Origin: Bacteroidota bacterium
GTDB lineage: Bacteria; Bacteroidota; Bacteroidia; Bacteroidales; UBA6013
DNA length: 64,000 nucleotides
Direction: 5' to 3'
Assembly (NCBI GenBank): GCA_020048645.1
Contig: JAIFMG010000146.1
Coordinates: forward strand, 1-64,000
How positions within the stretch are numbered: position 1 is the stretch's first letter; each line of letters starts with the position of its first letter. The position numbers were made by a program, and so were the translations under genes. This document shows, piece after piece, positions 45,020 to 54,795 of the stretch. The notes under the pieces were generated by a model. The model was not told the DNA's origin. It saw only the letters and a program-made list of their open reading frames with translations, and did not search any database.

Positions 45020-46612
45020 ATGGAAGATAAACTTTTCGTCATCGGCATAGGCGGCACCGGGATGCGCTGCCTCGAGGCCCTGGTCCACTCGTGCGCGATG
45101 GGCTTGTACGACAAGACCCAGATCAACATCCTGGCCCTGGACACCGACTTCGACAACGGCAACTTCTCGCGCCTGAAAGACCTGGTTCTGGACGTTTACC
45201 TCAAGGCCAAGGGCAACAACAAGCCCCACGTGGCCCTGGAGAACACCTTCTTCAGCGCCAAGCTCAACTTCTTCACCTTCAGCCCCGATTATTCCCAGAT
45301 CGGCAAGAACGGGAAGTTCTCGAGCCTGGCGAACTCATCCTTCGCCCCCAAGCACGAGCAAGACCTGGCCAGCCTCCTGCTGACCGAGAACGTCCGCGAG
45401 TTCGACCTCAAGCACGGCTACCGCGCCCAGACCCACCTCGGCTCGCTGCTCATGTACCACGCCATCCTCGAGGACGTCGAAAAGAACACTGCCGGGCAAC
45501 TGCGGAACTTCGTCAACGAGCTGCACAACGCCAGCGAATCCGGCAACGCCAAGCTCTTCATCATGGGTTCCGTCTTCGGCGGAACCGGCGCCTCCTCCAT
45601 CCCCATCCTGCCCAAGGCCCTCAACGACGCCATGGGCATCATCGACGCGGGGAAAAACCTCGCCAAGGTCTTCTTCGGAGCCACCCTGCTCACCAGCTAC
45701 TTCAAGTTCCCCGCGCCCGACGACAAGCAGCGCCAAAGCCAGAAGGTCATCGCCAGCGCCAAGAACTTCGCCCTCAACTCGCAGATGGCCATGATGTTCT
45801 ACAACGAGGACCCCACCGTCCGCTCTACCTTCCAGAAGTTCTACATGCTCGGCACGCCTTCCAACGACTACGAGACCAAGCAGGCCGGCACGGAGACCGT
45901 AACCGGCGGGCGGCAGCAGAAGAACGACGCCCACTACATCGAGCTGCTCTGCGCCTCCGCCGCCTACGACTTTTTCAAGACCCCGGCGCAGGAGCTCGAA
46001 AAGACCAAGAAGGAAGACAAATCCGTCCGCTACTTCTACCGCGCCATCGACGACAGCGGACGCCTCGAGTTCAAGGACTTCGCCTCGCCCGACTTCGTCA
46101 ACGAGTTCGCCAAGCGCTTCGCCATGATGGTGGCCTTCTCATTCCTGGTCCTGCCCGAACACACCGACTTCTACGCCGCAGCCCAGGCCGGGGTGCTGAT
46201 CAAACACAAGATCGAAGGGTACGAGGACATCGACCCCGCCGAGGTCTCCGCCATGAAGAAGTACTGCGCCTACTTCCACTTCGACATCGACGCCCAAGGG
46301 CAGCTCACCGACGGCTGGTTGCGCCAACTGCACCGCTCGGCCAACGGCACGGCCAACTTCCTCTTCCACCCCGAGCTCTTCGGCATCCAGAACAAGCGCG
46401 AGCTCGAAAAGTACAAGTACAACGAGGACATTTTCCGCGAAGATGAGAGCTTCGTCGCCCGCAAGACCTTCAAAACCAGCTTCTTCGGGAAGCCTTACAA
46501 CAGTTTCATGGAAGCCTTCATCCAGCGCACCGAGGATCCTTCGCTGACCAACAAGTGCGAAAAGCTCACCAAGCGGATGTTCCAGACCTTGGAGACCCTC
46601 TACGGCTTCTAG
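45020..46612 (+). CDS. Divergent tubulin/FtsZ-superfamily protein (Tubulin_2-like)
   Basis: 530 residues. The N-terminus FVIGIGGTGMRCLEALVHSC (GIGGTG 9-14) matches the first nucleotide-binding loop of FtsZ (GVGGxGG), and FIMGSVFGGTGASSIPILPK (184-200) matches the tubulin signature loop GGGTGTG, with INILALDTDFDN in the equivalent of the second strand. The C-terminal half has no obvious FtsZ T7 catalytic Asp pattern, so GTPase activity is uncertain. The family may be the FtsZ-like group proposed to act in membrane remodelling together with a vWA protein. It is a single gene, terminated by a strong hairpin. Confidence 0.75.
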   Translation: MEDKLFVIGIGGTGMRCLEALVHSCAMGLYDKTQINILALDTDFDNGNFSRLKDLVLDVYLKAKGNNKPHVALENTFFSAKLNFFTFSPDYSQIGKNGKFSSLANSSFAPKHEQDLASLLLTENVREFDLKHGYRAQTHLGSLLMYHAILEDVEKNTAGQLRNFVNELHNASESGNAKLFIMGSVFGGTGASSIPILPKALNDAMGIIDAGKNLAKVFFGATLLTSYFKFPAPDDKQRQSQKVIASAKNFALNSQMAMMFYNEDPTVRSTFQKFYMLGTPSNDYETKQAGTETVTGGRQQKNDAHYIELLCASAAYDFFKTPAQELEKTKKEDKSVRYFYRAIDDSGRLEFKDFASPDFVNEFAKRFAMMVAFSFLVLPEHTDFYAAAQAGVLIKHKIEGYEDIDPAEVSAMKKYCAYFHFDIDAQGQLTDGWLRQLHRSANGTANFLFHPELFGIQNKRELEKYKYNEDIFREDESFVARKTFKTSFFGKPYNSFMEAFIQRTEDPSLTNKCEKLTKRMFQTLETLYGF

Positions 46613-46652
46613 GCGCTCCGCACCGCTGGCCCGAGGGCCTTGGGCCTACGCA

Positions 46653-46688
46653 AAAAAGCGGCTCCCCTTTCGAGGGGAGCCGCTTTTT
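46653..46688. terminator. Bidirectional terminator between convergent genes
   Basis: AAAAAGCGGCTCCCCT and AGGGGAGCCGCTTTTT form a perfect 16-bp stem around TTCG, with A and T tracts on each side. It serves both the tubulin-like gene and the large T9SS gene. Confidence 0.95.
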
Positions 46689-46713
46689 CTTTGCGGGATA
46701 GAAGCCCGCCCGG

Positions 46714-49700
46714 CTAGGGGCTGAGCACAATGGCCCGGGTCGTGGTGCCCGACGCGCTCGAAAGGCGCAGCCAGTAGGTTCCCGCCGGCAGGTGGCCCAG
46801 CTCCAGGCGGCCCTCGGGGCCGAGGGCCGGCAGTTCGAGCGGGCGACCCAGGCCGTCGAACAACTGCGCCGAGCGGATGGGCTGGCCCGAGACGTCGCGC
46901 AGCCAGACGGTTCCGCTGCTCGGGTTGGGGAAGATGTCCCAGCGCAGGTCGTCCGGCCCTTCCACGCCGACGACGGGGCCGACGCGCAGCGTGAAGGTGT
47001 CGGCTGCGCTGGCCAGGCTGGGGTCGTGCGCCACCAGCAGAAGCTCCACCTGGCCGCGCACCCGCGAAACGCCCGAGAGGTGGCGGCTTTCGGGGCTGAA
47101 AGACAGCCAAGAGGGAACGGGCAGTCCGTTTTTCAGGCTGAGGCTGAAGACCAGCGGATCCTGGTCCTCGTCGAAGAAGATCGCCTCGGCGAAAGTCAGG
47201 TCCAGCGGTTCGTCCACGCCAATGGCCACATCGGCCAAGGGCTGGGCCAAGACGGGCGGATCGTTGCGGTCGAGCACCTGGACCACCAGCTCGCGCTCGA
47301 ACGAGTTGGGCGGCAGGCCGTTGTCGGTAGTGCGCACCCGCAGGCGCAGCTCGGGCGTCTGCTCGAAGTTGAAGGGCCTGCTGGCCAGCAGCTTGTCGCC
47401 CGAAATCTCGAACCACGCGTTGTGCGTGTCGCCCTGGCCCGGCACGAGCTCGTAGAAATGCAGGTCGCCCAGGTTCAGATCGGCGCTGCGCAGGGTGTCG
47501 ATGGGCGAGCCAGCGGGAAGGTTCTCCGCCAACTGCGGATGCGGCAGCAGAATGTCGGTGGGCGGATGGTTGAGGTCGAGCAAGGCGATGGGGAAGGCCT
47601 GCCAAGTGGACAAGGACGGCACGCCGTCGTCGCTGACTTGGATGTGCAGGTCGAAGGACTCCCTGTCGCTGTACGAGAAAATGGCGTTGGTGCGCAGTTC
47701 GTTTCCTTGGATGCTGAAGAGTTCGTTGTCGTTTTCGCCCCCGAGCAGGATGAACTGGTGCTGCTGGTCGAAATCGGGGTCCTGCGCCGCGAGGATGCCC
47801 ACCAGCGAGCCGAGCGGGGCGTTGGCATCCACCCAGTTCTGGGAAAGGGCGATTGGCCCCGGCACCTCGTTGAGGTCTTGGACTTCCAAGAGGAAATCCT
47901 GCTCAAGGCCCAGGCTGGGCGTGCCATTGTCGAAAGCCGCCAAACGGATGGAAATCTGCTGCTGCTGCTCGAAGTCGAAGGCCCGGGCGGTGAAAAGGCT
48001 GTCGCCCCGGATCAGGAAATCCTGCTCAAGGCCCGGCCCGGCCAGTTCGTAGCGATGCTCCTGGCCAGCGTCCTGGTCAATGACGGAAAGCAGCCCGATG
48101 AAAAAGCCGGCCGGCTGGTTCTCTGGAAAGCCCCTGCCCAGCAGGCCGAGGTCGTGCGGCGCGTCGTTGAGGTCGTTGACGCGAAAGACGAGGGTATCCG
48201 AATGGCTGGCCCCCTGCGCGTCGGTGGTGGCGAGCCAGAGCCAGAGCGAATCGGCCAGCTCGAAGTCAGCCGAAGCCAGGACGCGCAGCGCTTGGCCCTC
48301 GATTTCCAGCCCATCGAAAGGCCATTGCCCGAGGATCTGGTAGGCGTGGGCGTCCCAGGTGTCTTGGTCGAGGGTGGAAAGCAGGGCCACGGGCTGGCCG
48401 GGCGCCAGTTTCTCGTCGAAGTCGCCAACGGAAGCCCAGAGCTGGGTCGGCGGATCGTTGTCGTCGAGCACCTCCACCCCGAAGGCGTCTCGGCGGGCCA
48501 GGTTTCCGGAGCCGTCGTCGCGGGTCTCGACCAGGATCGAGAACTGGTCCTGCTGCTCGAAGTCGAAGACGACATTCGAGAACAGGCTGTCGGCGCGGAG
48601 GCTGAACGCGGCGTTGGCCGGATGCTCGACGGGCAGGCTGAAGGCAAGGCGGTCGTGCAGATCAATGTCTTGGCCCAACAGAAGGCCGATGAAAGTGCCT
48701 ACGGGCAGATTCTCGGCCAGGCTTGCGCCCAGCAGTTGTGTCGCGCCGGGCGGGCGGTTGTGGTATTCGACCAGGCCAATGTCGATGGTATCGTTGAAAA
48801 AGCGCGTCTGCCCCTCGAGGTCGAAGGCCAGGCCCTCGGCGGGAGTCAGCGGCCAGCCGCCGTCGATCAAGGGCGAATCGGAACGGGGCGCAAAATCGGA
48901 ACCTTCGCGCAGGAGCGGGTCCTGGCCGAGGTTGTGGTGGGCTGTGGCGTCCTGTTCGAGGCGCAGTTGGCTGGGCAAGCCGGGCAGCAGGTTGTGGCCA
49001 AAAACAGAGGCGGCGCCCGAGATTGCCACCTGGACCGGAGCCGCGGAGGCGTTCGGGGCGAAGAAGTTGTTCATCACCCGAACCTGCCCCGTGCCCACGG
49101 AAGACAGCGTGGCCACCGAATCGGCCTGGTTGCCGAGGAATGCGCAGTTGAACACATCGGCCCCGGCCTGGCGCGCCCGCAGCACGCCTGCCAGCAGACC
49201 GCTGTTTTCGCGGAAAATGGTCTGCCGCGCGAGCAGCTCCGCCTGCCAGAGGTCGATGGCCCCAGCGTCCTGGCCGTGGTTTCGGAGGAACTGGCACTGG
49301 TCCAAGACCAGCGAGCCGTCCTCGACGGCGATCGCGCCCGCGGCCTGTCCGCGGTTGCCGCTGAAGGTCGAGTTGGCCACGGCGAGCTGCCCGTAGCCTT
49401 GGAGGCTCAGGGGCGCCGGGATGCCCTGGGCGTGCTCCACCTGGCAATGCTCCATGCGCGACGAGCCGTCGGCATCGCCCGTGAAGAGGATTCCCCGCCA
49501 GGGCACAAAGCCTTCGTCCTCGGGCAAGTTGCTGGGGCGCGAACCGAAGCGGATGCTGTCCGTCGGACTGCCCAAGGCCAGCATTTGGCCTTGTATTTCA
49601 AGGGAATAGGGCCCATAGAACTCGACGAAGGCACCCGGCTCGATGGTCAGGACCTGGCCCTGGGGAATGAGCACATCGCAAAAGACCTTGACATGCCCGG

Positions 49701-52700
49701 CCCAAGTGGTATCGGCACTGGGGCTACCCAGAACGGCCCCTGCGGCCAACTGCTGGAACTCGAAGGCGCCCATGTCGGGAATGTCGCAGGGATTGACCGT
49801 CCCGATGGAGCGGGGCGCGCCGAGGAAGTCGATGGGCAGGCTGTCGAGGTCGAGGCCCCACGCGGCGGCGTTGATGCCCGGGGAGTCTTCGGTCAAAGCC
49901 CAGTCGGCGACGGGCGAGACGCCCATCCACCCGGCGGCGTGGCCTTGCCCGACGAAGCGGGCAGAGTCGGCCAAGTTGGTGGGGCCGAAGCGTAGGCTGG
50001 CATCGGCCAGGCCGGACATGGCAGTGGTTCCGCCGGAGATGAGGTTGTGGGAGAAGTCCGTGGCGGCCAGGCCCTCGAACCAAAGCTGCTGGCCAAGGCC
50101 AAAGGCCTGGTTCTGGTCGAGGAGGTTGCCTTGCCAGATTCCCCGCGAATCAATGGCCGCGACGGCTCCGCCCAGGTGCGCCTGGTTGGCCACCAGGGTA
50201 TTCTGCCGGAGGTAGGATGTGCCATCCACCATGAAAAGGAATCCGCCGTGAAGGCCGGCGGAGTTGTGCTTGGCCAAGGAGGTGCTCATGCGCAGGGATC
50301 CTTGGTTGACGAACAGGGCTCCGCCTCGGAAGGCGATGTTGTTCGAGAAGAGGCAATGCTCGAAAGTGGCCGGCGCGCCGTTGAGGGCCAGCGCCCCGCC
50401 CTTGCCGGAAGCTGCCTGGTTTCCGAAGAACTCGCAGGCAGTGGCCCGCAGAAACCCGCGGGAGGAGGCTACCGCGCCCCCATCGACCTGGCTGGCGTTG
50501 AAAAAGAAGCCGCAAGTATCGAGCGCCAGGCTATCGGCGAGCGAGAAGAGAGCTCCGCCCGTCTGTTGGGCCTGGTTTCCCTCGAAACGGCAGTGGGCGA
50601 AAGAAAGGCTCGGAGCGAAAACAGCCTCAATGGCGCCGCCCCTGGGCCTTCGCCCGTTGGCCAGGCGCAAGTACTGGAAATGGTGGGCTTCCTGCGACTC
50701 GACGCGGATGCCCAGGTGGCCCTGGCCGGGCTCCAGCTCGTCGAAGAGGATGCTGTCGGTGGGCGTTCCCTGGGCCATGAGGCTCCCCTGGACGTCCAGC
50801 TCGGCCCCGGGCGCCAGCAGCACGACGGTTCCTGGGAAGATGCGCAGCCGCGCGCCCGGCTTCACGACCACGGGACAGCCCACCACGACGGTGTCGGCGT
50901 TCCAGATGGTGTCGCCGCGCAAGGTGCCGCAGACCTCGATGCGCTTGGGCAGTTCGAGCATGCCCATGTCGATGGGGCCGGCCAGCCTTGGCGCCCCCAG
51001 GTAGTCCAGCTCCCAGACGGAGCCGATGTCGGACAAGGTTCCGGCATCGACGCAAGGCGAATCCTTGAAAAGGGCGAATCCCTGGTCGAAATCGAGGAAG
51101 ACCTGCCCTTGGGCGACATTCTGCTCGTAGGTTCCGGCGAAGGCTCCCGAAGGCAGGTGCTGGGCGGCGAGGCCACCGTCGATGAAGTTGTTGCTCCAAC
51201 GGCTTGCTCCGGCCTGGTCGAGCAGCAGGTCGTTGGGGGCGGCTTTGGCCAGGTTTTGCCAGAAGATGTTGTTCTGGACCAGCGGCCCAGCCTGGAGCAC
51301 CTGGAAGGCGCCCCCGCTGCTGTCGGCCTGGTTCTGGATGAAGTTGTTGTTGAAGAAGCGGCTCTGGTCCGATTGCCAGGACAAGGCCGCCCCCCCAAGC
51401 CGGGCCAGATTGTGCCGAAACAGGCTGTTGACCAAGAGGGCCTGGGCCTGCTGCCCGGCGAAGGCGCCACCCGCCAGGAGGGCGTCGTTGCGCTCGAAAA
51501 GGCAATTTTGGAAAGAAGGCTGGCTCTGGAGCGCGAAGACCGCCCCGCCCCGCTCTAAGGCGTGGTTGCCCACGAACTGGCATTCGGTGAAACTGGGAGC
51601 GGCCCCCAGTTCGGCATAGATGGCCCCGCCGCTTCTTGCCGAATCGTTCAGGAACAGGCAGCGCTCGAAGACCGGCGCGGCCGCGCTGACCCAGGCGGCC
51701 CCTCCCCGTTCGGCGGCGTTGTAGTCGAACACGCAATCGGCGAAATGGGCCTGGGCCGCCGATCGGATTTCGAACATCCCGCCGCTGGCACCTTCGGCGC
51801 TCGAAAAGTGGCAGTGCTCGAAGCGGTTGCCCACCGAGTTGGCCGCCAGGGTGATGCCTTTCCAGAAGATGCCCGCCGACAAGGCCCTGTCGGTGACCAG
51901 GTTCGAGAATTGGATGTCGTTTTGCGCAGTGCCCAGCGCCAGGAGGCTACCTTCGACGTTCAAGTCATTGATGCCCAGGGAGAAAACCCGAGTACCGGGC
52001 AAGATCGTCACGGTGGCCGGGGCGCGGACATTGACCGGGCAGGCGAAGAAGACGGTATCCTGCCAGATCTGGTCAGCGGTGATTTCCTGGGGAAGCAGCT
52101 CCATGCCTTCGTATTGGAACTCGTAGGCGCCGACATCGTAGGCATCGCAGCCCAAGGGCGACTTGGGGTTGCCCTCGAGGTCGAAATTGAAGGCGCCAGT
52201 CGTGGCGTTGACCGCGCCGATGTTGATCACGGGCGAGAACTTGGAAAGCCGCCAGTCGTGCTCCATCTCGAAGAAAGTGTTGCCGTAGTAGTCGGTAGGC
52301 CGGACGAACTGGGGATTGATGTCCCAGATTTGGGACACGTTTCTTGCCCAGTTAACTGTCAGGGTGCTGCTTTGTGGATACCCTTGAATGACACAGTTTT
52401 GCACCGTAAAGTTCAGGGCACCGCCCTCAAAGCTGGTCTCGGAAACGTTGTCCCAGTAGATGCAATTCTGGATGTTGAGGTGGGTATGGTTGGCGCCCAT
52501 GAAGGAGGAAATATTGCGCGTGACAGTGCAATGCGCTATCGTGACGGTTCCGCCCTCTCGAACGAAGAATGCGCCGTAGTTGCTTTTGTTGTTGAATACC
52601 AGCAAGTGGTGGGCCGTGTAGCCCGACGACATCGAAAAGACGGCCGTGGCGCCAAGACGGCTCAGGTTGTTGTAAAACTGGCTGTGCGAAACCCGGATTC

Positions 52701-53238
52701 CAGGGCTGTTGATCAAGGCCACCCCCGAGGCATAGCGCGAATTGTTGTAGCGGAAGGTGCATCCGAAGACCTTGGCCCTGGAATAGCCGTTGAAAGTAAT
52801 CGCCCCCTGCGGCGCGAGGAAAGTGCCTGCGTTATCAAGCCAGACCCGCTCGATGACCACATGCTCGAACAGGCTGGAATCCGTGCCCGCGTAGTTGTTC
52901 AGCCGGATGCCCAGCCAACCCTGGCTGGCCGTCGCGTTGGGCGAGGTCAGGACGATGGGCTCGGAAGCGGTCCCCCGGGCCACGATGGTGCCTCCATTGG
53001 TGGACAGCAGGACGCCACTCCCGAACAGGACCGTGACGCCCGCTTGGATTTCCAGGCGCGCGCCGGAAGCCACCGATATGTTGCCCGTAACGTTGTAGGG
53101 CGAGCCTGCCTGGGTCCAGACTTGGCCGGACACGTCGCCGCCCGCGATGGTGGTTTGCGCGAAGCCTCGGGAAGATAGGGCCATGAGCAAGCCCAAGAGC
53201 AGGGCCGCCCAACAAAATGGCGATAGACACGTTTTCAT
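46714..53238 (-). CDS. Giant T9SS-secreted beta-helix and cadherin-repeat protein
   Basis: 2174 residues from ATG 53238; the signal peptide is CWAALLLGLLMALSSRGFAQ. Residues ~30-1350 are a right-handed parallel beta-helix with many repeats of the type FxxCxFxxNxAxxGGAxxx (for example FEGNQAQQTGGALF), typical of pectate-lyase-like and Chlamydia Pmp proteins. Then follow several cadherin-like repeats of about 95-105 residues with FDFEQQ, DxND and VxDxND motifs, one CADG-like domain, and a T9SS C-terminal domain (WDIFPNPSSGTVWL ... GTYWLRLSSASGTTTRAIVL). It is likely a surface adhesin or matrix protein. The longer frame to 54405 covers the neighbouring lipoprotein gene and is rejected. Confidence 0.92.
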   Translation of the reverse strand: MKTCLSPFCWAALLLGLLMALSSRGFAQTTIAGGDVSGQVWTQAGSPYNVTGNISVASGARLEIQAGVTVLFGSGVLLSTNGGTIVARGTASEPIVLTSPNATASQGWLGIRLNNYAGTDSSLFEHVVIERVWLDNAGTFLAPQGAITFNGYSRAKVFGCTFRYNNSRYASGVALINSPGIRVSHSQFYNNLSRLGATAVFSMSSGYTAHHLLVFNNKSNYGAFFVREGGTVTIAHCTVTRNISSFMGANHTHLNIQNCIYWDNVSETSFEGGALNFTVQNCVIQGYPQSSTLTVNWARNVSQIWDINPQFVRPTDYYGNTFFEMEHDWRLSKFSPVINIGAVNATTGAFNFDLEGNPKSPLGCDAYDVGAYEFQYEGMELLPQEITADQIWQDTVFFACPVNVRAPATVTILPGTRVFSLGINDLNVEGSLLALGTAQNDIQFSNLVTDRALSAGIFWKGITLAANSVGNRFEHCHFSSAEGASGGMFEIRSAAQAHFADCVFDYNAAERGGAAWVSAAAPVFERCLFLNDSARSGGAIYAELGAAPSFTECQFVGNHALERGGAVFALQSQPSFQNCLFERNDALLAGGAFAGQQAQALLVNSLFRHNLARLGGAALSWQSDQSRFFNNNFIQNQADSSGGAFQVLQAGPLVQNNIFWQNLAKAAPNDLLLDQAGASRWSNNFIDGGLAAQHLPSGAFAGTYEQNVAQGQVFLDFDQGFALFKDSPCVDAGTLSDIGSVWELDYLGAPRLAGPIDMGMLELPKRIEVCGTLRGDTIWNADTVVVGCPVVVKPGARLRIFPGTVVLLAPGAELDVQGSLMAQGTPTDSILFDELEPGQGHLGIRVESQEAHHFQYLRLANGRRPRGGAIEAVFAPSLSFAHCRFEGNQAQQTGGALFSLADSLALDTCGFFFNASQVDGGAVASSRGFLRATACEFFGNQAASGKGGALALNGAPATFEHCLFSNNIAFRGGALFVNQGSLRMSTSLAKHNSAGLHGGFLFMVDGTSYLRQNTLVANQAHLGGAVAAIDSRGIWQGNLLDQNQAFGLGQQLWFEGLAATDFSHNLISGGTTAMSGLADASLRFGPTNLADSARFVGQGHAAGWMGVSPVADWALTEDSPGINAAAWGLDLDSLPIDFLGAPRSIGTVNPCDIPDMGAFEFQQLAAGAVLGSPSADTTWAGHVKVFCDVLIPQGQVLTIEPGAFVEFYGPYSLEIQGQMLALGSPTDSIRFGSRPSNLPEDEGFVPWRGILFTGDADGSSRMEHCQVEHAQGIPAPLSLQGYGQLAVANSTFSGNRGQAAGAIAVEDGSLVLDQCQFLRNHGQDAGAIDLWQAELLARQTIFRENSGLLAGVLRARQAGADVFNCAFLGNQADSVATLSSVGTGQVRVMNNFFAPNASAAPVQVAISGAASVFGHNLLPGLPSQLRLEQDATAHHNLGQDPLLREGSDFAPRSDSPLIDGGWPLTPAEGLAFDLEGQTRFFNDTIDIGLVEYHNRPPGATQLLGASLAENLPVGTFIGLLLGQDIDLHDRLAFSLPVEHPANAAFSLRADSLFSNVVFDFEQQDQFSILVETRDDGSGNLARRDAFGVEVLDDNDPPTQLWASVGDFDEKLAPGQPVALLSTLDQDTWDAHAYQILGQWPFDGLEIEGQALRVLASADFELADSLWLWLATTDAQGASHSDTLVFRVNDLNDAPHDLGLLGRGFPENQPAGFFIGLLSVIDQDAGQEHRYELAGPGLEQDFLIRGDSLFTARAFDFEQQQQISIRLAAFDNGTPSLGLEQDFLLEVQDLNEVPGPIALSQNWVDANAPLGSLVGILAAQDPDFDQQHQFILLGGENDNELFSIQGNELRTNAIFSYSDRESFDLHIQVSDDGVPSLSTWQAFPIALLDLNHPPTDILLPHPQLAENLPAGSPIDTLRSADLNLGDLHFYELVPGQGDTHNAWFEISGDKLLASRPFNFEQTPELRLRVRTTDNGLPPNSFERELVVQVLDRNDPPVLAQPLADVAIGVDEPLDLTFAEAIFFDEDQDPLVFSLSLKNGLPVPSWLSFSPESRHLSGVSRVRGQVELLLVAHDPSLASAADTFTLRVGPVVGVEGPDDLRWDIFPNPSSGTVWLRDVSGQPIRSAQLFDGLGRPLELPALGPEGRLELGHLPAGTYWLRLSSASGTTTRAIVLSP

Positions 53239-53298
53239 TCTTATGCTTAGTTTTGTGGGGCTCGACGCCCCGGCGTTTTCATCCATCAACACCTTGCC

Positions 53299-54756
53299 AT
53301 GCTCCGCAACTCCTTGCTTCTGCTCGCGTTCACCTGGCTCTTGGCTTCTTCCTGCCAAAGGGAGCTGCTTTCGACCGACCCCACCGACAAGCTGGCCTTC
53401 TCGCTGGACACCCTCCTGTTCGACACCGTCTTCACGACCATCGGCTCGACCACCTTGCAGCTCAAGGTGTATAACCCCAACGAGAGGGCCGTGGAAATCG
53501 AGCGCGTCAAACTGGGCAACCCCAACGGCTATTTCCGCCTGAACGTGGACGGAATCGCCGCGAACGAGGTCCGGAACCTGACCATAAGGGCCAAAGATAG
53601 CATTTTTGTTTTTGTTGAGGTAACCGTCGATCCGCGGCAGGCGAACGCCCCGATGCTGGTCCACGACTCGATCGAGTTCTTCACCAACGGCAACCTCCAG
53701 GACGTCCACCTCGTGGCCTTCGGGCAGGACATGCACCTGCTCCGCGAGGCCATCGCCTGCGACATCCGCCTGCCCGCCGACAAGCCCTACCTGGTCTATG
53801 GATACCTGCTGGTCGATTCGGCCTGCACGCTCGAGCTTGCCCCTGGCACTCAGATGCACTTCTACCGCGACGCCGGCCTGTACGTGGCCGGCAGGCTCCT
53901 GGCCGAAGGCACGCTCGAGCAGCCCGTGGTCTTCGAGGGCTCGCGGCTCGAGTACGTTTACAGCGACGTGCCCGGCCAGTGGCGCGGCCTGGTCTTCCTC
54001 GAAGGCAGCCAAGGAAACGTCATGCGCCACGCCATCGTCAAGAACGCGACCGTGGGCATACAGCTCGGAGCCCTGCTCCCCGGGCCAAGCCCCGACCTCC
54101 TGCTCGAAAACTGCCGCATTGAGCACCACTCGGCGCACGACATCTACTCCCTCGGGGCCTCCTTCACGGCCCGAAACACCGTCCTGGGCGACTGCGGGCA
54201 GAATGCGCTGCGCATGCTGCGCGGCGGATACTGCTTCCTCAACCACTGCACCATCGGAAACCACTGGGCCTACGGCTCGCGGCAGCAGCCCTCCCTCCTG
54301 TTCAACAACTTCATCGAGGTGACGGGCATCACCCCCGAGGGCGACACCGTCGAGTACGAACTGCCCGGCGACCTCAACGCGCGGCTCACCAACTCCATCG
54401 TCCACGGAACCCGCGCCAACGAGCTCGGCTTCTCATTCGACCCGCGCGGCGGCGACTTCGACTTCAGCTTCGAGAACTGCCTGATCCGCGCCGACCAAGA
54501 AGAGCTGGACGAAATAGAGGAGATCCGCGTGCGGCTGGACGATCCCGAACGGTTCGCCGAATGCCTGATCAACCCGCCAGGATTCCGTTTCAAGAACCCC
54601 AACTCCTACTCCTACGACTACCGCCTCGACACCCTTTCGCCCGCCAAGGACGCCGGGCGCCGCGCCTTCGCCCTGGGCCTGCCCCGCGACTTCTTCGGCA
54701 ACTCGCGGCTCGACGACCTCGGACCCGACATGGGCGCCTTCGAACGGATCGAGTAG
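53299..54756 (+). CDS. Right-handed beta-helix lipoprotein
   Basis: 485 residues with a lipoprotein signal (LLASSC, C19). After an Ig-like N-terminal domain (TTLQLKVYNPNERAVEIERV, about 45-140), a beta-helix follows with LTLAPGTQMHFYRDAGLYV-like rungs (actual CTLELAPGTQMHFY), NVMRHAIVKNATVGIQLG and FNNFIE, ending with GPDMGAFERIE. From memory, lipoproteins of this type are common in Bacteroidota. It is divergent from the giant beta-helix gene with only 60 bases between, and upstream of the nuclease gene by 39 bases. A TAGTTTTG (53248-53255) could be its -7 box. Possibly a surface partner of the giant protein, which is inference. Confidence 0.88.
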   Translation: MLRNSLLLLAFTWLLASSCQRELLSTDPTDKLAFSLDTLLFDTVFTTIGSTTLQLKVYNPNERAVEIERVKLGNPNGYFRLNVDGIAANEVRNLTIRAKDSIFVFVEVTVDPRQANAPMLVHDSIEFFTNGNLQDVHLVAFGQDMHLLREAIACDIRLPADKPYLVYGYLLVDSACTLELAPGTQMHFYRDAGLYVAGRLLAEGTLEQPVVFEGSRLEYVYSDVPGQWRGLVFLEGSQGNVMRHAIVKNATVGIQLGALLPGPSPDLLLENCRIEHHSAHDIYSLGASFTARNTVLGDCGQNALRMLRGGYCFLNHCTIGNHWAYGSRQQPSLLFNNFIEVTGITPEGDTVEYELPGDLNARLTNSIVHGTRANELGFSFDPRGGDFDFSFENCLIRADQEELDEIEEIRVRLDDPERFAECLINPPGFRFKNPNSYSYDYRLDTLSPAKDAGRRAFALGLPRDFFGNSRLDDLGPDMGAFERIE

Positions 54757-54795
54757 CCTGCCCAACGCCCAACAACAAGCCCAACCGACCTGACC

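Noticed and set aside
46792-49995. A 1067-codon plus-strand frame
   Set aside because: Shadow of the giant T9SS gene, without domains or signal peptide.
53239-54405. N-terminal extension of the giant T9SS gene
   Set aside because: The extension covers the divergent lipoprotein gene and puts the signal peptide in the middle.
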